From: Chloroflexota bacterium
GTDB lineage: Bacteria > Chloroflexota > Anaerolineae > Promineifilales > Promineifilaceae
Length of the DNA: 64,000 nucleotides
NCBI GenBank assembly: GCA_014584575.1
Contig: JACTMP010000023.1
Span: 39,576-103,575 of the forward strand
Direction of reading: 5' to 3'
The translations under genes were made by a program, and so were the position numbers. Below the pieces are notes generated by a model that had not been told where the DNA came from, ran no database searches, and saw only the letters and a program-made list of their open reading frames with translations. Below, in pieces: positions 58,534 to 64,000 of the stretch. The first letter of the stretch is position 1. Every line of letters begins with the position of its first letter.

Positions 58534-59475
58534 ATGCGTGTATTAATTACAGGGGCCGCCGGGTTTCTGGGTTCCCACCTGTCTGACCGGTTTATCGCCG
58601 AAGGCCACGCGGTCATCGGCATGGATAATCTGATCACAGGCAATATGGATAATATCGCCCACCTGATGGGGCATGAACGGTTTCGTTTCTTGAAGCAAGA
58701 TGTGAGCAATTACATCTATGTGCCGGGGCCATTGGATGCAGTATTGCACTTTGCCTCGCCCGCCAGCCCAAATGATTACCTGGAACACCCTATCCCCACG
58801 CTCAAAGTGGGTTCACTGGGCACACACAATACGCTGGGGCTGGCCAAGGCCAAAGGGGCGCGTTATCTGCTGGCTTCTACGTCGGAGGTGTATGGTGACC
58901 CCCAGATTAACCCGCAGCCGGAGACGTATTGGGGGCATGTGAACCCTATTGGGCCACGTGGGGTGTATGACGAAGCCAAACGTTTTGCGGAAGCGATGAC
59001 ATTGGCTTACCAACGGTATCATGGGCTGGAAACGCGCATTGTGCGCATCTTTAACACTTATGGGCCACGAATGCGGCTGCACGACGGCCGTGTGGTGCCC
59101 AACTTTATCTACCAGGCGCTCACCAATCAACCCATCACCGTGTATGGAGATGGCAGCCGCACCCGCTCCTTCCAGTATTACAGCGATCTGGTTGAGGGCA
59201 TCTACCGGCTGCTGCACTCCGATGAAAAGCTACCGGTGAACATTGGCAATCCGGCGGAGATGACGATTTTGCAATTTGCCGAAGCGGTCAAGGAAATATC
59301 GCGTAGTGACTCGGAGATCGTCTTCATTCAGCCCAAAGATGACCGTATCACCGACGATCCCAAAGTGCGCCGACCGGATATTACGAAGGCGCGGCAGGTA
59401 TTGGGCTGGGAACCAAAAGTCAATCTGACTGATGGGCTGACGGAAACGGTCGCCTATTTTCGAGGGAGAGTTTGA
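58534..59475 (+). CDS. NAD-dependent epimerase/dehydratase, UDP-glucuronate decarboxylase-like
   Basis: A 313-residue extended SDR. The Rossmann motif is [18 protein letters not shown], the active-site S-x-x-Y-x-x-x-K group is STSEVYGDP and GVYDEAKRF, and [21 protein letters not shown] with [16 protein letters not shown] matches UDP-glucuronate decarboxylase (UXS/UXS1), which makes UDP-xylose. It fits a polysaccharide precursor supply for the downstream genes. The ATG at 58534 has GGAGG at 5 bp. The next gene starts 4 bp before its stop (TTGA), showing translational coupling. Confidence 0.9.
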   Translation: MRVLITGAAGFLGSHLSDRFIAEGHAVIGMDNLITGNMDNIAHLMGHERFRFLKQDVSNYIYVPGPLDAVLHFASPASPNDYLEHPIPTLKVGSLGTHNTLGLAKAKGARYLLASTSEVYGDPQINPQPETYWGHVNPIGPRGVYDEAKRFAEAMTLAYQRYHGLETRIVRIFNTYGPRMRLHDGRVVPNFIYQALTNQPITVYGDGSRTRSFQYYSDLVEGIYRLLHSDEKLPVNIGNPAEMTILQFAEAVKEISRSDSEIVFIQPKDDRITDDPKVRRPDITKARQVLGWEPKVNLTDGLTETVAYFRGRV

Positions 59476-61037
59476 ACGTATTTAACGCAGAGTTTTTGAG
59501 GCGCAGAGAGGTAAACGGCCGTGTCTGGACAGGATTTGTTGTACTGTTAGCGATTCTGTGTGGGCTGCTTATCGCCCGCTTGCCGTTGCTGTGGGCGGTG
59601 GGGCTGGTGGGGGGTACGGCCGTTGCCTTACTCACCCTGATCAATCCCCTGGTTGGCCTCTTTGTGACGCTGCTGGTTGCTCCCTGGGGGGCGCTGGAGA
59701 ACATCGTGCGTGGCCCGGCGGCGCTGGATAGCGGCCAGCTTTTATTACTCTTCACGCTGGCTGTCTGGTTGGGGCGCGGATTGGCTTACCGCCGGATTTT
59801 CCTGCCGCGCACGTTTTTGAATGTGCCGCTGGCGCTGTTTATCTTTGTGGCGGCGTTGTCTCTGTTGAATGCGCCCTCTTTTTCTTACGGTTTCAGGGAG
59901 TTGATTAAGTGGTTGCAGATCACGGCCGTGATGCTGCTGGTCGTTGATTTATCCGTCAACCGATCACCGATCACCGATCACCGATCACGCTTCATGTTTT
60001 ACGTCTTAACCATCCTTCTCCTCGCCGGCCTCTCCCAGGCCATTATCGGTATCTGGCAATTTGGTCTGCGCGGCGACGGGCCAGAGCATTTTCTGGTGCT
60101 CGGCCGTTTTTATCGCGCCTATGGCACCTTTGAGCAGCCCAACCCCTACGCCGGTTACATGAACCTGACGGCGCTGTTGGCTGTAGGCGCGTTTTTAGGC
60201 TTGATAGCTACGCTTTGGCAGCAGGTGGCAAGTGGCAGGTGGCAGGTTGCAGGTGCTCACCCCGTCACCTTGTCACCCCCTCACCTCCTCACCCTGTCAC
60301 TCTTCACCGGCATCACGGCCGTGCTCTGCACCCTGGCTGTCCTTTTTTCCTGGAGCCGGGGCGCGTGGCTGAGTCTGGCGGTGGGTGGGGCGGTGATGGT
60401 GCTTTTCTGGCCGAAAAAGTTGTGGCAGGGTGTCACATTATTACTGTTGGCGGGTTTACTATTTTGGGGTGGGGTGCGAATTGGCGTGGTACCCGCTTCC
60501 ATCACAGAGCGCATCACAAGCTTTAGCGAAGATTTGCGTTTTGGTGATGTGCGCGGCGTGGATATTAACGACGCCAATTATGCGGTTTTAGAGCGGCTGG
60601 CACATTGGCAGGCGGCGTTGGATATGGCACGGGAGCATATCTGGCTCGGTGTTGGTTTTGGCAATTATGAGCCGGCGTATGCCGACTATGCGCTCATTAA
60701 CTGGCCTTACCCGTTGGGCCATGCTCACAACTATTACCTGAATATCCTGGCAGAGACGGGGGTGTTGGGGCTGCTAGCGTATGGTGTGTTGTGGACGGCC
60801 GTGTTCTTTCAGACCATCCGCCAGTTACGCCAGCTAGATTGGCCGCTGCGGGGGATTGCCCTGGGATTATTAGGGGCATGGACGGCCGTGACCGTTCATC
60901 ATTTAGTGGATAAACTATACGTCAACAACGTCTATATTCATCTGGGTGTGATGTTGGGATTGTTGCAACTATTGGAATATGAGCGCCGGGCAAACAGCAC
61001 TAAAGAGGGATTGAACAGGATGCCCGTTATCCGCTAA
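59472..61037 (+). CDS. O-antigen ligase/polymerase-like membrane protein
   Basis: A 521-residue multi-pass membrane protein of the WzyC/O-antigen ligase family, with helices spaced over the whole length and the HAHN-like [15 protein letters not shown] box in a large external loop near residue 415. It starts at a TTG that overlaps the upstream stop by 4 bp, and the first codons ([13 protein letters not shown]) are encoded by an AACGCAGAG-type word, so a later start is possible. Two non-conserved segments come from genomic words: [13 protein letters not shown] (59955-59999) and [10 protein letters not shown]...[13 protein letters not shown] (60221-60306). Their position between helices suggests tolerance. 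It would join polymerised glycan to a carrier or extend it. Confidence 0.85.
   Translation: MNVFNAEFLRRREVNGRVWTGFVVLLAILCGLLIARLPLLWAVGLVGGTAVALLTLINPLVGLFVTLLVAPWGALENIVRGPAALDSGQLLLLFTLAVWLGRGLAYRRIFLPRTFLNVPLALFIFVAALSLLNAPSFSYGFRELIKWLQITAVMLLVVDLSVNRSPITDHRSRFMFYVLTILLLAGLSQAIIGIWQFGLRGDGPEHFLVLGRFYRAYGTFEQPNPYAGYMNLTALLAVGAFLGLIATLWQQVASGRWQVAGAHPVTLSPPHLLTLSLFTGITAVLCTLAVLFSWSRGAWLSLAVGGAVMVLFWPKKLWQGVTLLLLAGLLFWGGVRIGVVPASITERITSFSEDLRFGDVRGVDINDANYAVLERLAHWQAALDMAREHIWLGVGFGNYEPAYADYALINWPYPLGHAHNYYLNILAETGVLGLLAYGVLWTAVFFQTIRQLRQLDWPLRGIALGLLGAWTAVTVHHLVDKLYVNNVYIHLGVMLGLLQLLEYERRANSTKEGLNRMPVIR
59955..59999. repeat. ACCGATCACCGATC words inside the O-antigen ligase-like gene
   Basis: AACCGATCACCGATCACCG repeats four times and reads as [10 protein letters not shown] in frame. 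The word equals the intergenic arrays of 7993 and 26910. Confidence 0.9.
60221..60306. repeat. GGCAAGTGGCAGGTGGC and CACCCCGTCACCTTGTC words inside the O-antigen ligase-like gene
   Basis: GTGGCAAGTGGCAGGTGGCA is followed by GTCACCCCCTCACCTCCTC. These match 43515 and 38455. All in frame, between two membrane helices. Confidence 0.9.
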
Positions 61038-61128
61038 AATGCGGCGGTTTGGAACGAGGATAAGTGGCGCGGTTGGAGGATCGCGCCGCAGCAGACAAAA
61101 TTTCAACAATTGGGAGATATTTGATTTT

Positions 61129-61695
61129 ATGGTAGCAATGTTTGCAAATGCAGCCGGGCGCATGGGCGTCAACACCAAAGAAGCCGAACGGTTTATCAAA
61201 TTTCTGTTTGTGGGCGCCTTTGGTTTTGTGGTGGATTTTGGCATTTACAATTTGCTCTTAGGCCCTTTCGGCGCCCTGATAGCGCCGGGTACACCCCTTG
61301 ACGAATTTCTTCTCTCGTTGGGATTGAGTCAGGCGTGGATTGAGGCAACGTTACCGGCGTTGTTTGCCGGTACAATTTCTTTCGTCTGTGCCATTTGCAG
61401 CAACTTTACCTGGAATCGCTACTGGACCTATCCCGATTCCCGTTCCAAGCCCGTCGTGCGCCAGTTTGCCCAATTCTTCGTGGTCAGCGTCACCGGCATT
61501 GTGCTGCGTTTGCCCATCATGGCGCTGACGCATTTGCCCTTCACGCGGCTGGCGGCGGAACTGTTCAGCGGCTTCGGCCCAGATATTGCCCAGCGCATTG
61601 GCGACAATATGGCGCTGGCGCTATCCGTGTTGGTCATTCTGTTCTGGAACTTCTTTATCAATCGCTATTGGACGTATGGCGATGTGGACAAATAG
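61129..61695 (+). CDS. GtrA-family membrane protein
   Basis: A 188-residue protein with four membrane helices of the GtrA type: RFIKFLFVGAFGFVVDFGIYNLL at the start, then the third at TISFVCAICSNFTWNRYWTYP with the conserved NFxWNRYWTF box, and FWNFFINRYWTYGD at the end. GtrA proteins are thought to flip or support polyprenyl-linked glucose. The central part has an extra ~35-residue loop (APGTPLDEFLLSLGLSQAWIEATLP). The ATG at 61129 has GGGAG upstream. It fits the surrounding polysaccharide cluster. Confidence 0.88.
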   Translation: MVAMFANAAGRMGVNTKEAERFIKFLFVGAFGFVVDFGIYNLLLGPFGALIAPGTPLDEFLLSLGLSQAWIEATLPALFAGTISFVCAICSNFTWNRYWTYPDSRSKPVVRQFAQFFVVSVTGIVLRLPIMALTHLPFTRLAAELFSGFGPDIAQRIGDNMALALSVLVILFWNFFINRYWTYGDVDK

Positions 61696-61757
61696 AGACT
61701 GAGAGATGGGGAGATGGAGAGGTTACCAATCTCCCAATCTCGTAATCTCTCACTCTC
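61696..61757. repeat. Inverted word array (GAGAGATGGGGAGATGG / CCAATCTCCCAATCTCG)
   Basis: AGAGATGGGGAGATGGAGAGG and CCAATCTCCCAATCTCGTAA face each other between GtrA-like and GT4 genes; the gap contains nothing else. Confidence 0.85.
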
Positions 61758-61758
61758 G

Positions 61759-62913
61759 ATGAAAATTGGCATTGATGTCACCGCAGCCATTACCCAGGGC
61801 GGGGGGATTGGTCGGTATACACGGGAGTTGATTTTTGCGCTTACGGCCGTAGACCAACACAACGAATTTCACTTTTTTTCTGCTAAAACCCCCACTGCTT
61901 CACCTGTTCCCAACCCGATTCCGCGGACAAAAAACGTACAACTGCATACCGCGCCGCTGGATGAGCGCTGGCTTTACCGCTTATGGTACCGGCTGCGGCT
62001 GCCGCTGCCGGTGCAAACGTTTACCGGCGGGCTGGATTTATTTCATTCGCCGGATTTTGTGCTGCCGCCGGTACACGGCCGTATCCCCACCCTGCTCACC
62101 GTGCATGACCTCTCCTTTGTTCATTACCCGGAAACGTTTCCCGAACGATTGGTAAGTTATTTGAATCGGGTGGTGCCCTGGTCGGTTGGCCGGGCCACCC
62201 ACATTCTGGCCGATTCCCAGGCGACCAAAGATGATCTGACGGCCGTGTGGCGTGTACCGCCCGAAAAAGTGACCGTCCTGTACAGTGGCGTCCACGGCCG
62301 TTTCCAGCCGGTAACAGATGAACAGAAGCTCACGGCCGTACGCCAACGCTACCAATTGGGAGACGCGCCCTACATCCTGGCGGTGGGCACCGTGCAGCCG
62401 CGCAAAAATTACCAGATGTTGATCCGTGCCTTTCAACCAATTGCCCGAACCCACCCCCACAATCTGGTGATTACCGGCGGCAAAGGGTGGCTGATGGAGG
62501 AGATGATGGCGGAGGTGGCGCGGCAAGGGTTACACGGCCGTGTCCATTTCCCCGGTTTTGTGGCCGATGAGGATTTACCCGCATTGTACAGCGGGGCGGC
62601 CCTCTTTGTTTTACCCAGCCTGTATGAAGGGTTTGGCTTGCCACTGTTGGAAGCTATGGGCTGTGGCGTCCCGGTCATTAGCTCGAACGCCTCCTCCTTG
62701 CCGGAAGTAGCCGGTGATGCGGCCATCCAACTCTCGCCGCACGACCAGAAAGGTTGGACGGAAGCCATCCATCACCTGTTGGCCGACCCGGTGGCACGCA
62801 CTCGCCTGGTAGCCGCCGGTTTTCGTCAGGCCCGCCGCTTCACCTGGGAACAATCCGCCCGGCAGTTGTGCACTCTCTACCAGCAGCTATGCGGCCTTGA
62901 CCGAAGCCCGTAA
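61759..62913 (+). CDS. Glycosyltransferase family 4 (mannosyltransferase-like)
   Basis: A 384-residue GT-B enzyme. N-terminal domain: IGIDVTAAITQGGGIGRYTREL, with GGIGRY near residue 14. C-terminal Rossmann domain: ILAVGTVQPRKNYQMLIRAF, then FVADEDLPALYSGAALFVLPSLYEGFGLPLLEAMGCGVPVISS with the conserved E-x7-E (YEGFGLPLLE). It is in the polysaccharide cluster and probably adds a sugar such as mannose or glucose to the lipid-linked chain (inference). The ATG at 61759 is used; an upstream start falls in the word array. Five ACGGCCGT copies in 1.15 kb. Confidence 0.92.
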   Translation: MKIGIDVTAAITQGGGIGRYTRELIFALTAVDQHNEFHFFSAKTPTASPVPNPIPRTKNVQLHTAPLDERWLYRLWYRLRLPLPVQTFTGGLDLFHSPDFVLPPVHGRIPTLLTVHDLSFVHYPETFPERLVSYLNRVVPWSVGRATHILADSQATKDDLTAVWRVPPEKVTVLYSGVHGRFQPVTDEQKLTAVRQRYQLGDAPYILAVGTVQPRKNYQMLIRAFQPIARTHPHNLVITGGKGWLMEEMMAEVARQGLHGRVHFPGFVADEDLPALYSGAALFVLPSLYEGFGLPLLEAMGCGVPVISSNASSLPEVAGDAAIQLSPHDQKGWTEAIHHLLADPVARTRLVAAGFRQARRFTWEQSARQLCTLYQQLCGLDRSP

Positions 62914-64000
62914 ACCGAAGTCCGCTGCGACCACTTTCCTGACGTTCTGGCGGCAGGCAGCCTCCGGCGATTATCGGATTGAGGGGCGGGCCACCACCAT
63001 CACCAGCACAGTGGGCGGCCTCATTTCGGTGACGCATCAAACCACCAGTGTCGCCGCCCCGGCCCTGGCTGCTGTTTCCAGTGAACGCTACCTGGCAACC
63101 TGGCAAGACGGCCGTAACGGCAACGAAGATATTTACACCAGAGCCATCCAGCTCGCGCTCTTACAGACGACTGTTATCTCCTACGCCTACGATCCACTTT
63201 ATCGTTTAAACCAGGCTACATACAGCAGCCTTCTTTCCGGCACATACACTTATGAATACGACCCTGTGGGTAATCGCCTGGCCTACAATACCAACATCAC
63301 CGTCGCGCAAAGCACTACCTATACCTACGATGCCGCCAACCAACTGGTGGAAAGTGTGGAAGGGGGCAGTGACACGACGACCTACGAATGGGATAATGCG
63401 GGCAGGTTGATCACCACCACCGTCGGCACAAATGTCAGCCGTATTTATACCTACAGCCAGGATGGGGATTTGACGGCCGCGCTGGTAGACGGCCTGCTGA
63501 CGACTTTTGTCTATGACGGGGATGGACACCGCTTGCAAACGGCCGTCGCTGGCGAAGTGGTCACCTACACATTGGATTACGCCGGTGGTTCCCGCGTCTT
63601 GTTGGAAGAAGGTGGAGTATTTGCGGACACGAAGCATTATCTGTATGGTTTAGAATGTATCGCCGAACTTGTAGACGCGGGCGAACCGGAAAGCGAAGGG
63701 CGCTACTACCATCAGGACGGCAACCACCTGGTACGCCAGACTACAAACATTCAAGCCACTGTCACCCTGGCCTGGACGTATTCGCCCGAAGGAGCCATTC
63801 TCCTGGGCGAAGAAGGCCCCGTCACCCACCTGGGCTGCGAAGGGAACACGACCTATGATTTCAGCACGGGGTTGATTTACAAAAATGGAAGATACTTCGA
63901 CCCTTATATTAACCGGTTCCTGTCGGCGGATTCAATTGTACCAGACCCGGCCAATCCGCAAAGTTTCAACAGGTACACCTATTCCCTGAACAACCCTATC
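62897..64000 (+). CDS. RHS/YD-repeat protein (5' end uncertain, 3' partial)
   Basis: In frame +2 the sequence is open from within the glycosyltransferase gene to the right edge. It has no clear start: TTG at 62897 is only a possible one. Residues ~60-90 (ERYLATWQDGRNGNEDIYTRA) match a secreted-protein repeat seen in Chloroflexota. From about residue 97 YD repeats appear (TVISYAYDPLYRLNQATY, TYEYDPVGNRLAYNTN, TYTYDAANQLVESVEGG, YEWDNAGRLITTTV) and then the RHS core start (YDFSTGLIYKNGRYFDPYINRFLSAD...PQSFNRYTYSLNNP). It lacks a signal peptide in the visible part and follows a glycosyltransferase without a gap, so it may be the 3' remainder of a large secreted protein. Confidence 0.65.
   Translation, partial: MTEARKPKSAATTFLTFWRQAASGDYRIEGRATTITSTVGGLISVTHQTTSVAAPALAAVSSERYLATWQDGRNGNEDIYTRAIQLALLQTTVISYAYDPLYRLNQATYSSLLSGTYTYEYDPVGNRLAYNTNITVAQSTTYTYDAANQLVESVEGGSDTTTYEWDNAGRLITTTVGTNVSRIYTYSQDGDLTAALVDGLLTTFVYDGDGHRLQTAVAGEVVTYTLDYAGGSRVLLEEGGVFADTKHYLYGLECIAELVDAGEPESEGRYYHQDGNHLVRQTTNIQATVTLAWTYSPEGAILLGEEGPVTHLGCEGNTTYDFSTGLIYKNGRYFDPYINRFLSADSIVPDPANPQSFNRYTYSLNNPI

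Larger units (their letters stand above)
724..63546. repeat. Dispersed palindromic octamer ACGGCCGT (about 135 copies)
   Basis: Counted by eye across the whole window, in coding and intergenic DNA and in all reading phases (as T-A-V, as D/N/Y-G-R, as R-P). First copy 724-731, last 63539-63546. Chance expectation at ~57% GC is about 1.6. It is absent from ettA, the Rpn-like gene, phnC, phnD and the AT-rich gene at 22-651, and sparse in rpoC (4 in 4.4 kb). Confidence 0.9.

Noticed and set aside
1..64000. tRNA and rRNA genes
   Set aside because: No convincing T-loop/cloverleaf or rRNA segments were seen on either strand, although a systematic scan could not be run.

Overview
The window looks like a chromosomal piece of a moderately GC-rich bacterium (roughly 55-58% GC by eye), most likely a member of the Chloroflexota close to Anaerolineae/Caldilineae. 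The reasons are the overall gene styles: ABC-transporter solute-binding lipoproteins with V/E/T-rich linkers, Thr/Pro-rich lipoproteins, a bactofilin-like protein, an ArsA-type ATPase, a type 2 isopentenyl-diphosphate isomerase and a tungsten-type aldehyde:ferredoxin oxidoreductase. This placement is inference; no 16S rRNA gene or tRNA gene was seen.

Layout. 1-12.4 kb: an AT-rich orphan gene, then a leftward pentose-phosphate group (SDR, transketolase, AAC(2')-like acetyltransferase, ribulose-phosphate epimerase), rightward SRAP, HAD phosphatase, AAA ATPase and acetoacetyl-CoA ligase genes, then leftward DUF7662-HTH, mtnP, a toxin/antitoxin pair and a decayed SHOCT-domain gene. 12.4-22.8 kb: a bactofilin-like domain fused to a very long coiled coil, a phosphonate/phosphite-type ABC importer (phnD, phnC and two phnE genes), a SWIM zinc-finger protein and a second toxin/antitoxin pair. 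22.8-39.7 kb: dnaE, an ArsA-type ATPase, DUF3253, ARMT1/DUF89, an O-methyltransferase, a VOC protein, ettA, an Rpn-like nuclease, a STAS-like protein, metG and several envelope or hypothetical proteins. 39.7-50.3 kb: aldehyde:ferredoxin oxidoreductase, a G5/beta-propeller lipoprotein, rplY, a large membrane glycosyltransferase, malQ and glgA (glycogen/maltodextrin metabolism). 50.3-58.3 kb: a stand-alone rpoC with its own promoter and a terminator-like leader, then geranylgeranyl-type diphosphate synthase with fni (isoprenoids) and an OB-fold lipoprotein. 58.5-64 kb: an exopolysaccharide cluster (UDP-glucuronate decarboxylase-like, O-antigen ligase-like, GtrA-like, GT4) and the 5' part of an RHS/YD-repeat protein that runs off the right edge.

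The most unusual content lies in the repeats that cut across the genes. (1) The palindromic octamer ACGGCCGT occurs about 135 times by hand count, about one per 470 bp, where about 1.6 copies would be expected by chance; this resembles the cyanobacterial HIP1 palindrome. (2) Almost every larger intergenic gap carries a short array of a 6-12 bp 'word' repeated directly and then inverted, with different words at different loci. The same words also sit in frame inside dnaE, a membrane glycosyltransferase, the O-antigen ligase-like gene and a lipoprotein signal peptide. (3) A ~115-bp multi-hairpin element is present in two copies in opposite orientation (14.5 and 44.1 kb) with compensatory base changes. 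(4) Several leaders hold strong promoters followed by terminator-like hairpins (rplY, rpoC), and a 46-bp perfect palindrome abuts the DUF3253 gene.
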